A stretch of 64,000 nucleotides of DNA, from assembly GCA_965220955.1 (NCBI GenBank), contig CBDCRK010000037.1:434001-498000 (forward strand), in the 5' to 3' direction. Source of the DNA: CBDCRK01 sp965220955. Its GTDB lineage: Bacteria > Desulfobacterota > Binatia > Bin18 > CBDCRK01. The translations under genes were made by a program, and so were the position numbers. The notes beneath the pieces are model-generated. The model saw only the letters and a list, made by a program, of their open reading frames with translations, did not search any database and was not told where the DNA came from. This document shows, in pieces, positions 9,272 through 17,459 of the stretch (its first letter is position 1; every line of letters begins with the position of its first letter).

Positions 9272-9380
9272 GGGGTCATGACTTAGACAGGGGTCAGGGA
9301 GAAAGGACCAGGATGAGAAGGAGAACGGAAAAGTTTCTTACTGAAGGGAAAGATGCAGTGGGCTTTCCAGTTCGGTGCAA

Positions 9381-10301
9381 CTAACCCAGCTGGCTCCCTG
9401 GCTTAATTCCGGCTGCGCTAGCAAACTCAGCCGCACTGATTTTCTTGCCCGAGTCCTCAGGACGCACCCTTTTTACCAGGATGCCCCCACCCTCAGCAGC
9501 CACAACAAAACCTTCTGACTCCACCCCTACGACTTCACCTGAAGTTTTACCCTGCTGCCCGGGATGCAGGCCGCAATCATATACTCTCACTTTCTTTCCC
9601 TGCCAGGTAGTGTAAGCACCGGGCTGAGGATCACAGCCACGGATCAGGTTGTACACCTGCTGGACGGGCTGGGACCAGGTAATCCCGGCATGTTCGTCCC
9701 GACACAAGGGGTCATACGTGGCCTGGGATTCATCCTGAGGAATACTAGGAGCCCTGCCGGCTTTAATGAGATCCACCGTCTCACTGATGGCCTCAACTCC
9801 AAGGGGAAAGAGTTTGTTGAAGTAGAGCGTACCCGTGGTATCCTCCAGAGATATCTCTGCCTCTTTTTGTAACAGGATAGGGCCGGTATCAATGCCAGCA
9901 TCCGGCCAGAAAACGGTGATGCCGGTTTTTGTCTCCCCGTTAATCAGGGTCCAGTTAATAGCACTTCCCCCACGATACTTGGGGAGCAGGGAAGGGTGAA
10001 AACAGACAGAACCTAGCCTTGGAGTATTGATCACCTCTAGGGGCACAATCTGGGTAACAAAGGCAAGGATAGCAAGGTCAGCCTTGAGATCAGCAAACTC
10101 TGCCTGGACTTCAGGGGCTTTTAAGGACTTATGCTGATGAACTGGAATAGCCAGCTCAAGCGCCAGCTGTTTAACCGGGTCAATTCTCCCGCCTGAACCA
10201 TCCGGCGGGCAGTAAACCACCACTATTTCTTCCCCTTTCTTTACCAACGAGTCAAGCACCTTTTCAGCAAAATTGGCCTGTCCGATTAGGATTATCCGCA
10301 T
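9381..10301 (-). CDS. Formyltransferase family protein, like the hydrolase domain of 10-formyl-THF dehydrogenase
   Basis: A 306-residue protein with a formyl_trans_N domain and a C-terminal OB-type domain. The N-terminus MRIILIGQANFAEKVLDSLVKKG and the motif HPSLLPKYRGGSAINWTLI match the N-terminal hydrolase part of 10-formyltetrahydrofolate dehydrogenase more than a standard Fmt; the catalytic His of HPSLLP and the Asp of PDAGIDTGPIL are present. It could hydrolyse or transfer formyl groups from 10-formyl-THF. The neighbour 10421-11194 is an N-formylglutamate amidohydrolase, so both genes concern formyl groups. It is unlikely to be the cell's main Met-tRNA formyltransferase, though that cannot be excluded. 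Confidence 0.8.
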   Translation of the reverse strand: MRIILIGQANFAEKVLDSLVKKGEEIVVVYCPPDGSGGRIDPVKQLALELAIPVHQHKSLKAPEVQAEFADLKADLAILAFVTQIVPLEVINTPRLGSVCFHPSLLPKYRGGSAINWTLINGETKTGITVFWPDAGIDTGPILLQKEAEISLEDTTGTLYFNKLFPLGVEAISETVDLIKAGRAPSIPQDESQATYDPLCRDEHAGITWSQPVQQVYNLIRGCDPQPGAYTTWQGKKVRVYDCGLHPGQQGKTSGEVVGVESEGFVVAAEGGGILVKRVRPEDSGKKISAAEFASAAGIKPGSQLG

Positions 10302-10336
10302 TTTTCCCTCACTCCTCTCTAAGAAATTATCTCATA

Positions 10337-10450
10337 ACCCCCTCCCCTGGCGGAAGGAGGCGAGGGGGAGAGGGGGTAAAAAAGCCAACGGGGGAAAGTC
10401 AGCAAGGTTTCACCCTCACCCTAACCCTCTCTCATCAAGGGAGAGGGAAC
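10337..10450. repeat. Two copies of the CCCTCACCC/CTCTCCC palindromic repeat
   Basis: Copy one (10337-10377) pairs CCCCCTCCCCTGGCGGAAGG with GGGGGAGAGGGGG; copy two (10411-10450) reads CACCCTCACCCTAACCCTCT then CTCATCAAGGGAGAGGG. The same family occurs at 33.9-34.07, 34.94-35.02 and 55.62 kb. The second copy overlaps the 3' end of the N-formylglutamate amidohydrolase gene. Confidence 0.8.
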
Positions 10451-11194
10451 TTTTGAGATAGAAGGAAGACCTGAAACCAAAAGGTCCTGCAACACCCTGC
10501 CTACCTTTTTACCTACCGCTGCTGCTCTTTCTGCCTCGGCAATTAAACCGTTGTTAATTTCCAACTCAATATAGAGGATACCATGCCTCTTGCCATGGTT
10601 TCGGGCGCTAAAGATAAGCCCATCATGCCCGGAATAGGGTTCATTATAGCGAATGTTAAAGCCCGCCTTTTCTAGTCGTTGCCCCAGCTCCTGCGCCAGG
10701 GTGTCATAAGAATCAAACAAAACTCCTACGTCAAACTTACGCTCCTGACCGCGGAGTACAGGAGTAAAGCTATGAATACTGAGGAGAAGGGAACTCCCTT
10801 GCTCAGCAAAAAGCTGATCAATAGCCTCATGATATGGATGATAGAAGTTTTGGATCCGTTTCTCTCTTTCTGCGGGCAAGAGTGACTGGTTAGCCGGAAT
10901 GCTCACTCCATCACTCTCAGCCAGAATTAGATCGTGATCCTCAAGCTCCCGGTTACAATCAATAAGGAGGCGGGAGTAACCAGCACACACCGCCACTGCA
11001 TTCAGCTCCCGCGTTAAGACCTTGACCACCTCCGCTGCCCCAATATCCCAACCAATATGACGGCATAGTTCCTCTTCCGTAATGCCCAGGTTCTGATACT
11101 CCTCTGGCACCAGGCAAGAGGCATGTTCACAGGTGAGAAGAAGACCAGAACTACCCTCACGATTCAGTACGCTGTAAGCTGAAGGTGTGATCAT
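10421..11194 (-). CDS. N-formylglutamate amidohydrolase family protein
   Basis: A 257-residue protein of the FGase family. Motifs: LLLTCEHASCLVP near residue 20 (Glu/His metal ligands), YSRLLIDCNRELEDHDLI near 75, SIHSFTPVLRG near 142 and the late YIELEINNGLI segment with its Glu. The family hydrolyses N-formyl-L-glutamate to formate and glutamate in the histidine pathway, but many members outside hut operons have other roles. No hut genes are near; the adjacent formyl-THF-type gene suggests a formyl or one-carbon role. The last eleven residues (SKVPSPLMREG) are encoded by an intergenic repeat, so the native C-terminus has probably been replaced by read-in to the repeat. Confidence 0.83.
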   Translation of the reverse strand: MITPSAYSVLNREGSSGLLLTCEHASCLVPEEYQNLGITEEELCRHIGWDIGAAEVVKVLTRELNAVAVCAGYSRLLIDCNRELEDHDLILAESDGVSIPANQSLLPAEREKRIQNFYHPYHEAIDQLFAEQGSSLLLSIHSFTPVLRGQERKFDVGVLFDSYDTLAQELGQRLEKAGFNIRYNEPYSGHDGLIFSARNHGKRHGILYIELEINNGLIAEAERAAAVGKKVGRVLQDLLVSGLPSISKVPSPLMREG

Positions 11195-11208
11195 AGTACT
11201 TTGCTCCT

Positions 11209-11243
11209 CATAGGGCAGGCGCAGGGATCGGCCCCTACTACAC
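11209..11243. repeat. Palindromic repeat, GGGCAGGC...GGCCCCTAC type
   Basis: ATAGGGCAGGCGCAGGGATC followed by GGCCCCTACTA is an imperfect palindrome. It is related in style to the GTAGGGGCGAAGCA repeats found further right, and lies between the Mrp gene and the amidohydrolase gene. Confidence 0.5.
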
Positions 11244-11271
11244 GGACAATATTTCTGCGGCTTTTCCTTGC

Positions 11272-12360
11272 CTATGGCTCGGATACACTTGGCTCAGCCT
11301 GGCTGATTGACGCTTCGTTTAGCTCTTCCAGCTGTGCCACAATTTTAGCAGCAATCCCGTGAAAGACCTTGCTTTGCGGATGGTCGGGGTTTGCCACCAC
11401 AAGCGGCGCACCCGCATCTCCTGCTTCACGGATCTGGCGCACAAGGGGAACCTCGCCCAAGAAGGGGATGTCAAACTGTGCAGCCATTTGTGCTCCACCC
11501 CCGTGGCCAAAGATCTCGGCCTGGTGCCCACAGTGGGTACAGAGATGGTAGCTCATGTTCTCGATCACTCCCAGCACCGGAGTGTGCACCTGCTCAAACA
11601 TTGTTACTCCTCGCTTCACATCCAGCAGCGCTACCTCCTGAGGTGTAGTCACAATCACTCCTCCTGACAGCGGTACCTGCTGCACCATGGTGAGCTGGGC
11701 ATCCCCGGTACCCGGAGGCAGGTCAACCAGAATATAGTCTAACTCCCCCCACTCTACGTTCTTCACAAATTCCGTCAGCATCTTGGTAATCATTGGCCCT
11801 CGCCAGACCACTGCGGTACCATCGGCAACAAAGAACCCCATGGAGATCACTTTGAGCCCGTACCTCTCGACCGGGATGATACGCTTTTGCTCGTTGGCAT
11901 GAGGACGTTCGCTGGTACCTAACATTAGTGGTACGCTGGGACCGTAGACATCGGCGTCCAGGAGTCCCACTTTTCTGCCCAGGCTTACCAAGGCCAGCGC
12001 CAGATTTACTGCCACGGTAGACTTACCTACCCCTCCCTTCCCACTGGCCACAGCCACGGTGTATTTAACTCCAGGGATGCCAGCCCTAGCTTGGGGCACT
12101 GTGGGACCCGGTGGCGCCGGCTGCTGAATAACAACCTCCACCGGGACTGTCACCAAGCCAGAAATGGTCTGTTCTACCGCCCTGCGGATTTGCTCTATGA
12201 CCTCCTGATTACCCGTGGAGGGAACAAGCTGGATAGTGACCCCAGTGGAGCCTATTTCAATGTCCTTAACAAAGCCGAAAGAAACAATATCCCGCTTAAG
12301 ACCGGGATACTTCACTTTTTTTAGCTCCTCAAGGAGCTCTTGCGATGTGAGCACAATCAC
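11272..12360 (-). CDS. apbC: Mrp/NBP35 family Fe-S cluster carrier ATPase
   Basis: A 362-residue protein with an N-terminal DUF59/MIP18 domain (residues 1-85), then a ParA/Mrp P-loop ATPase: deviant Walker A GKGGVGKST at about 109-117, DADVYGPS, LVDLPPGTGDAQLT, and the NMSYHLCTHCG segment whose CxxC binds the bridging 4Fe-4S cluster. The family stores and delivers Fe-S clusters to apoproteins in the cytosol as a homodimer. Many clients are present here (for example the dehydrogenase at 6374-9271). The gene is at the head of a leftward run and divergent from the aminotransferase gene at 12579. Confidence 0.93.
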   Translation of the reverse strand: MIVLTSQELLEELKKVKYPGLKRDIVSFGFVKDIEIGSTGVTIQLVPSTGNQEVIEQIRRAVEQTISGLVTVPVEVVIQQPAPPGPTVPQARAGIPGVKYTVAVASGKGGVGKSTVAVNLALALVSLGRKVGLLDADVYGPSVPLMLGTSERPHANEQKRIIPVERYGLKVISMGFFVADGTAVVWRGPMITKMLTEFVKNVEWGELDYILVDLPPGTGDAQLTMVQQVPLSGGVIVTTPQEVALLDVKRGVTMFEQVHTPVLGVIENMSYHLCTHCGHQAEIFGHGGGAQMAAQFDIPFLGEVPLVRQIREAGDAGAPLVVANPDHPQSKVFHGIAAKIVAQLEELNEASISQAEPSVSEP

Positions 12361-12578
12361 CTCATTCCTAGGTAAGCGTTTGAACGTTGTAAGCGTTTGC
12401 GTACCGTAAGCATTCGAGCGTCTATGCTAGCAAAAAACTCAGTGGATGTCTGCTCACCCCGGGGTTCTGTCTGTTCCCATACCATCTCTTCCCGTCTTTC
12501 TTTGTTCGTGTTAACGTAGCCACACTTTTTACTGTCCAAGCTAAATCCAGGTAAATCTAAGTTAAAAAGGAAGAAAAA

Positions 12579-13763
12579 ATGGAAAGCTTCGCAGAATTTA
12601 TTCCCTCCCCCCGTATTCTGCTTGGCCCCGGGCCGAGCAATGTTCACCCCCGGGTGCTGAAGGCTATGGCTACCCCATTGATTGGTCACCTTGACCCTGA
12701 GTTCATCCACCTAATGGAGAAAACAAAAGAGCTGCTCCGTATAACCTTTCAGACCAAAAATATCCTGACCCTTCCTATTTCTGGCACTGGTAGCGCAGGC
12801 ATGGAGACATGCTTAGTGAATCTCATTGAAGAAGGGGACGAGGTAGTGGTTGGAGTAAATGGTGTTTTTGGCACTCGCATGGCCGATATAGTAGGACGCT
12901 GTGGTGGCAAACTCCAGGCTGTGGAAGCTACCTGGGGAGAAGTGATTGACCCAGCACAAATCGAGGACGCCCTTAAGCGCTGCCGCAAGCCTAAACTTGT
13001 AGCCGTGGTACATGCTGAGACTTCGACCGGAGCCTGGCAGCCTGTGAAGGAAATCTCCCGTCTGGTACATGAGGCAGGCGCACTTTTTCTTGTGGATACC
13101 GTGACCTCCTTAGGGGGCTGTCCGGTCACAGTAGACGAATGGCAAATCGACGTTTGCTATAGCGGTACGCAAAAGTGTCTTAGTTGCCCGCCGGGGCTCT
13201 CTCCCATAACGCTGAGCCCGGCCGCGGCTGAAGTGACCCACAAACGTACGCAAAAAGTGCCGAGCTGGTACCTTGACCTCACCATGATTGAGAAATACTG
13301 GGGAGAGGAGCGAGTCTATCATCACACTGCACCCATCTCCATGAATTATGCGTTATATGAGGCCCTTAGGCTGGTTCAAGAAGAAGGAGTTAAAGCTCGT
13401 TTTTCCCGCCATCAGCGAAACCACCTGGCGCTAGTAGCCGGGGTAGAAGCCCTGGGACTGAATATGGCCGTGCAAGAGGGACATCGCCTCTGGACATTAA
13501 ACAGTGTGACAATCCCTGCCGGCATTGACGATGCGGCAGTACGCCAGCGGCTACTCCAAGACTACAACATCGAGATTGGCGCTGGTCTCGGCCCACTTAA
13601 AGGCAAAACCTGGCGCATCGGACTGATGGGGGAATCGAGCACCCAGAGCAATGTCTTGCTGCTGCTCAGCGCCCTGGAAGAGATCCTTCCTCACCTGGGT
13701 CATGGCGTATCTGCTGGCGTTGCCCTTAGCGCGGCCCAAAGAGTGTATCAATCTGGAACCTGA
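12579..13763 (+). CDS. Alanine--glyoxylate aminotransferase family protein (class V)
   Basis: A 394-residue PLP enzyme. It starts MESFAEFIPSPRILLGPGPS, where LLGPGPSNVHPRVL is the class V serine-pyruvate/alanine-glyoxylate signature. PLP contacts: SGTGSAGMET near residue 70, DTVTSLGG near 173, and the Schiff-base lysine in SGTQKCLSCPPG near 198. It would move the amino group between alanine or serine and glyoxylate or pyruvate. A possible link with the glycolate/lactate-type oxidase nearby (glyoxylate supply) is inference. The start has an AAAAAGGAAG ribosome binding site. Confidence 0.9.
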   Translation: MESFAEFIPSPRILLGPGPSNVHPRVLKAMATPLIGHLDPEFIHLMEKTKELLRITFQTKNILTLPISGTGSAGMETCLVNLIEEGDEVVVGVNGVFGTRMADIVGRCGGKLQAVEATWGEVIDPAQIEDALKRCRKPKLVAVVHAETSTGAWQPVKEISRLVHEAGALFLVDTVTSLGGCPVTVDEWQIDVCYSGTQKCLSCPPGLSPITLSPAAAEVTHKRTQKVPSWYLDLTMIEKYWGEERVYHHTAPISMNYALYEALRLVQEEGVKARFSRHQRNHLALVAGVEALGLNMAVQEGHRLWTLNSVTIPAGIDDAAVRQRLLQDYNIEIGAGLGPLKGKTWRIGLMGESSTQSNVLLLLSALEEILPHLGHGVSAGVALSAAQRVYQSGT

Positions 13764-13808
13764 ACATAGAAACAAACGAAGAAAGAGCCAACTCAAGGCC
13801 AATCGCCA

Positions 13809-14993
13809 ATGGCTAAACCCTCACTGAAGAAGAACCTGTCAAGACTCCTTCTTCTCCTGCTGCTCTTCTCCAGCTCGTGCATAAAGAAACCGGAGGTTTT
13901 GCTCGAGCAGATAGATAACCGTCACTTTCCCGCTTTTACTGATGACCTGGATCGCGAGTCTCTTAAAGCAGCGGTGAAGAAAAGCCTGGAGTTGTACCGG
14001 CAAAAGCCTGCAGAACAAATTCTCTCCTTTGGTAAAAACACCATTACGGTTAAAGACTTAGAAGCAAGCCTGATCACATTCCTTGCCCTTACGGAGGATA
14101 AAACTGACCTGAATACAACTATTCCTATCTATTTCGATGTTTATCGGGCCACTCATTCGGTTCTTTTCACCGGTTACTACGAACCCATTCTCAACGGTAG
14201 CCGCACAAGAAATGAACGCTATCAATACCCTCTGTATAGTCGCCCCGATGACCTGCTAGAAATCGACCTCTCCCTCTTCCTACCAAACTATGGAGGGAAA
14301 AAACTTGCCGCCCGCCTAGCCAATGGCAAACTCATTCCCTATTTTACCCGAGCAGAGATCGACGGAGAGCAACGCCTAGCCGGTAAGGGTTATGAGCTTG
14401 CCTGGATAGACGACCCGGTAGCGCTCTTTTTTCTGCATATACAGGGTTCGGGACAAGTCTCTTTAGAGGATGGTAGCCGACTGCGGGTGGGATATGCCGC
14501 GTCCAATGGCCAGGCATTTCGCAGCATTGGCAGACTCTTGCTGGAAAAGGGAGCACTTTCTTCAGACAACGTCTCTATGCAAAGGGTGCGCCTTTACCTA
14601 AAGAATCATCCCGAAAAACAAAAGGAAATTCTCTTTCACAACCAGCGCTATATCTTTTTTCGCCCTGTTCCTGACGGTCCCCAGGGCAGCACGGGCGTCT
14701 CCCTCACACCAGGACGGTCAATGGCCATAGACCCACGTGTCTATCCTGCCGGTGCCCTTGCTTTTATCCAAGCACAAAGGCCAATCTTCAATCAGGCACA
14801 GGAGCGGGTGGGCTGGCAGGCATTCTCTCGGTTTGTTCTTGCTCAGGATAGTGGGGCTGCTATTACTGGCCCGGGACGGGCAGACCTTTTTTGGGGGAAT
14901 GGTGAGGAGGCTGAGCTTACTGCTGGCCATATGGGACGGTCAGGGGAAATATATTTCCTGGTGAAGAAGCCGGAGGAGGTTCTACAGCCATGA
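13809..14993 (+). CDS. mltA: Membrane-bound lytic murein transglycosylase A, lipoprotein
   Basis: A 394-residue secreted lipoprotein. Residues 1-24 form a signal peptide with basic start, long Leu run and lipobox FSSSC, so the mature protein begins at Cys near residue 24 and is lipid-anchored. The MltA domain follows (LFTGYYEPILNGSRT near residue 120, FFLHIQGSGQVSLEDGS near 205) and a C-terminal 3D domain with LAQDSGAAITGPGRADLFWGNG near 350, whose Asp residues are catalytic in the family. It cleaves peptidoglycan strands with formation of 1,6-anhydromuramic acid. Length matches the family. It overlaps the next gene by four bases (ATGA). Confidence 0.92.
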   Translation: MAKPSLKKNLSRLLLLLLLFSSSCIKKPEVLLEQIDNRHFPAFTDDLDRESLKAAVKKSLELYRQKPAEQILSFGKNTITVKDLEASLITFLALTEDKTDLNTTIPIYFDVYRATHSVLFTGYYEPILNGSRTRNERYQYPLYSRPDDLLEIDLSLFLPNYGGKKLAARLANGKLIPYFTRAEIDGEQRLAGKGYELAWIDDPVALFFLHIQGSGQVSLEDGSRLRVGYAASNGQAFRSIGRLLLEKGALSSDNVSMQRVRLYLKNHPEKQKEILFHNQRYIFFRPVPDGPQGSTGVSLTPGRSMAIDPRVYPAGALAFIQAQRPIFNQAQERVGWQAFSRFVLAQDSGAAITGPGRADLFWGNGEEAELTAGHMGRSGEIYFLVKKPEEVLQP

Positions 14994-15412
14994 ACTCGTA
15001 TAATCCTATTGCTACTAGAGGGTTGCGTCATCTGGCCCTAAAAGTCGCTGATCTGGAAAAATCCAGGGATTTTTATCTACATCTTTTTGGCATGCAGGTA
15101 GTTTGGCAGCCAGACCCAGATAATGTTTATCTCTCCTCAGGCTGCGATAATCTGGCCCTGCATCAGGTCAGTCCTGATGAGATCAAAGGAGGACAGCGAC
15201 TTGACCATCTGGGATTCATTGCTGCCAGTCCAGAAGAAGTGGATCGGGCGGCCGAGGTTCTTGCTGCCCAGGGTATAGCCTTACGCCACCCCCCACGCAC
15301 CCACCGCGACGGTAGTCGCTCTTTATATTTTCCTGACCCTGACGGCAATATTATTCAGATTCTCTATGAGCCCACGATCAGCCCCTTTAGTTTTACTCCA
15401 AAAGAGCAGTAA
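14990..15412 (+). CDS. VOC family protein (glyoxalase/extradiol dioxygenase fold)
   Basis: A 140-residue single-module vicinal oxygen chelate protein: RGLRHLALKVADLEKSRDFYLHLFGM at the start, LDHLGFIA in the middle and LYFPDPDGNIIQILYEP near the end. His, His and Glu positions expected for a metal site are seen (RHLAL, LDHLG, IQILYE). The start codon overlaps the stop of mltA (ATGA), so the two are translationally coupled. Substrate unknown. Confidence 0.82.
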   Translation: MNSYNPIATRGLRHLALKVADLEKSRDFYLHLFGMQVVWQPDPDNVYLSSGCDNLALHQVSPDEIKGGQRLDHLGFIAASPEEVDRAAEVLAAQGIALRHPPRTHRDGSRSLYFPDPDGNIIQILYEPTISPFSFTPKEQ

Positions 15413-15462
15413 AATCTGAGCAAGCCCTCTCTATTCCCTGAAGGAGGTTGGGCTGAATTTTA

Positions 15463-16194
15463 TTGACGGCCATGGCTGAACATTCACAAAGTCATCTGCT
15501 GCGTCAGGGACTAGCCTGGGGGGTGCACCTCTACACTGCTCTAGGTGCAGTGGTGGCGCTGCTGGCTCTGCGAGCGATCTATCTCGATCACCCACGCGAG
15601 GTGTTCGTATGGATGCTTATTGCTACGCTTATCGATGCAACCGATGGCGTGCTCGCCCGAGTTACGCAGGTGAAAAAGGTCCTGCCCTGGTTTGATGGCA
15701 GCAAGCTTGACGACATTGTTGATTACCTTAACTATGTGGTTGTACCCGCTATCTTTCTCTACCAAGGAGACCTACTCCCGGCCCAAGGCAGGCTGTTCTT
15801 TGCCTCCTTACCTCTGATTGCCAGCGCCTATGGCTTTTGTCAGGCAGCAGCAAAAACTCCGGATCATTTCTTCACTGGCTTCCCTTCCTATTGGAACATA
15901 CTCGCGTTTTATCTTTATGCGGGAAAGACCCCTTTATGGTTTAACGGGACAATTGTTGCAGTTCTTGCCTTTTTTGTCTTTGTTCCCCTACGCTATCTCT
16001 ATCCTTCCCGCACTCCCTCCTTCCGTCTTCCCACTATCCTCCTCGGATTGGTGTGGCTAGGGATGCTGCTCATCCTCCTCTATCAACTCCCCTCCCCTTC
16101 TGGCTTTATACTTGTGCTCTCTCTTTTCTACCCTCTCTATTACACCCTTATTTCCTTTTATCTGGACGCTCGCAGAGTCATTGGCAAGGTATGA
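15463..16194 (+). CDS. pcs: Phosphatidylcholine synthase (CDP-alcohol phosphatidyltransferase)
   Basis: A membrane protein of about 240 residues with seven or so hydrophobic segments. The CDP-alcohol phosphotransferase motif is in the Pcs form: DATDGVLARV, then a longer spacer VLPWFDG, then SKLDDIVDYLNYVVVPA. Plain PgsA or PssA proteins have a shorter spacer and lack the DYLNYVxVPA extension. Pcs condenses CDP-diacylglycerol with choline to phosphatidylcholine in the inner membrane. The start is uncertain: TTG at 15463 lies 15 bases after AAGGAGG, ATG at 15472 lies 24 bases after it. Confidence 0.85.
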   Translation: MTAMAEHSQSHLLRQGLAWGVHLYTALGAVVALLALRAIYLDHPREVFVWMLIATLIDATDGVLARVTQVKKVLPWFDGSKLDDIVDYLNYVVVPAIFLYQGDLLPAQGRLFFASLPLIASAYGFCQAAAKTPDHFFTGFPSYWNILAFYLYAGKTPLWFNGTIVAVLAFFVFVPLRYLYPSRTPSFRLPTILLGLVWLGMLLILLYQLPSPSGFILVLSLFYPLYYTLISFYLDARRVIGKV

Positions 16195-16266
16195 CTTGTC
16201 ACCTGTCGATCTACGCCAGGAAAACTCTTGCCATCCTGCCAACTAAGCTAAACTAAAACTTCCAGT

Positions 16267-16304
16267 CTCGTGCTCAAGTTTAACTTGGGCAACTTGAGCA
16301 CGAG
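16267..16304. repeat. Perfect 14-bp inverted repeat in an intergenic region
   Basis: Arms CTCGTGCTCAAGTT (16267-16280) and AACTTGAGCACGAG (16291-16304) around a 10-base loop. No T-run follows on either strand, so it is not a normal terminator. It lies in the 300-base gap between pcs and the FmdB-like gene. Apart from this and the promoter at 16434 nothing else is seen in the gap. Confidence 0.75.
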
Positions 16305-16433
16305 TTCGGTGATAATTAACAGGGAATTAACCCAGGGAATACTCTGGGAGGAAACTGTGCCACGCACAGGGATCATAAGAGACGGGATCAACAGAAACTT
16401 TTTTACCCCAGCAGGGTTGGCAGGAGGCAAGGG

Positions 16434-16463
16434 TTGACAAAATCATTACCGCTACCATATACC
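16434..16463 (+). promoter_or_regulatory. Sigma-70-type promoter before the FmdB-like gene
   Basis: TTGACA at 16434-16439 matches the -35 consensus. After 17-18 bases there is ATATAC/TATACC at 16457-16463. The start of the zinc-ribbon gene (16495) follows about 30 bases later. It would drive the small-protein run from 16495 to 18068. Confidence 0.65.
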
Positions 16464-16494
16464 CCCTTTGGGGAATTTGTGATAAAGAAAAGCT

Positions 16495-16827
16495 ATGCCG
16501 ATCTATGAATATTTATGTCAGGGCTGTGGCAGAGAGATAAGTCTTCTTTTTCTCAGCCCCAAAGAAACCACCCAACCGCAGTGCAAATACTGCGGAGGCC
16601 AACAGCTCACTCGTCTCCTCTCGCGCTTTGCTTACCACCAGTCTGAGGCTTCCCGGCTTAAAGACTTTAACCCTAGCGGAACCCGGGATGAATCTTTCTA
16701 CCAGGACTCCCGTAACGTGGGTCTATGGGCAAAAAAACGGGCACAAGAAATGGGGGTGGACTTAGGACCTCAGTTTGAGGCAACTGTAGAGAAAGCAAGG
16801 AGCGGTAAAATCTTGGACGATCTCTAG
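16495..16827 (+). CDS. FmdB family zinc-ribbon protein
   Basis: A 110-residue protein beginning MPIYEYLCQGCG, the FmdB/CxxC_CxxC_SSSS signature. Two pairs of Cys (CQGCG at 8-12 and CKYCGG about 20 residues later) form a zinc ribbon. The rest is a polar tail without recognised domain. FmdB-type proteins are proposed regulators, but their function is not established. It heads a run of small genes likely expressed from the promoter at 16434. Confidence 0.85.
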   Translation: MPIYEYLCQGCGREISLLFLSPKETTQPQCKYCGGQQLTRLLSRFAYHQSEASRLKDFNPSGTRDESFYQDSRNVGLWAKKRAQEMGVDLGPQFEATVEKARSGKILDDL

Positions 16828-16858
16828 AGGGCATGTCGGTCTTTGCTATTCTGAGGAC

Positions 16859-17113
16859 ATGCTTCGCAACGGAGGATATTGGCTCTGGCGCCTGGCCCGC
16901 ATGACTCTAGGAGTGGTGCTGCTCATAGCAGGTATTGTTCTCAGCCTGCCCGGCATCCCAGGGCCAGGTAGTGTGCTTGTTGTGCTAAGCCTGGGCATTC
17001 TTAGCGCTGACTTTGTTTGGGCCAAGAAACTGCACGGACGGCTTACGTATCTCTGGCACGAAACTCTGAAAAAGCGCCGAAACAAGGCGGAAAGAGGAAC
17101 CCAGAATGGCTGA
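16859..17113 (+). CDS. PGPGW-type small transmembrane protein
   Basis: An 84-residue protein with a hydrophobic stretch at about 14-50 broken by LPGIPGPGSVLVVLSL, the PGPGW/TIGR02611-type motif, followed by a basic cytoplasmic tail (KKRRNKAERG). Two membrane passes are likely. It overlaps the next gene by 8 bases. Function of the family is unknown. Confidence 0.75.
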   Translation: MLRNGGYWLWRLARMTLGVVLLIAGIVLSLPGIPGPGSVLVVLSLGILSADFVWAKKLHGRLTYLWHETLKKRRNKAERGTQNG

Positions 17114-17435
17114 AAAGGACCGCTTAGGGGACAAACTTCGCAACAAAGAGAAGGGTGAAGAAGACCGTTACTTTGCCCAGCGCGACCGTGAGGCTATTGA
17201 AAAGATGCAACAGACACAGGCTGCGCAAGAAGAAGCCGATCAGCGTCAGCAAGCACATCTACGCTGCCCTAAATGTGGAGAGCAACTTACCCCAATCCAG
17301 TATTATGAAGTAACAGTAGAGGAATGTCCTGCTTGCCACGGCCTGTGGCTCGATCACGGAGAACTCGAAGCAATCGCCCGTCGGGAAAATGAGGGATGGC
17401 TATCGCGCTTCTTGCACCGGAGCAAGAGAAACTAA
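17106..17435 (+). CDS. Zinc-ribbon protein of the TFIIB-like (zf-TFIIB) family
   Basis: A 109-residue protein: residues 1-50 are very charged and probably helical, residues 54-92 hold the zf-TFIIB ribbon RCPKCGEQLTPI...EECPACHGLWLDHGELEAI, with both CxxC pairs and the typical WLDHGEL end. The family is widespread with no settled function. Start overlaps the upstream membrane-protein gene, so they are cotranslated. Confidence 0.85.
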   Translation: MAEKDRLGDKLRNKEKGEEDRYFAQRDREAIEKMQQTQAAQEEADQRQQAHLRCPKCGEQLTPIQYYEVTVEECPACHGLWLDHGELEAIARRENEGWLSRFLHRSKRN

Positions 17436-17459
17436 GCGAAAAACACAAGGAGGTAGTCT

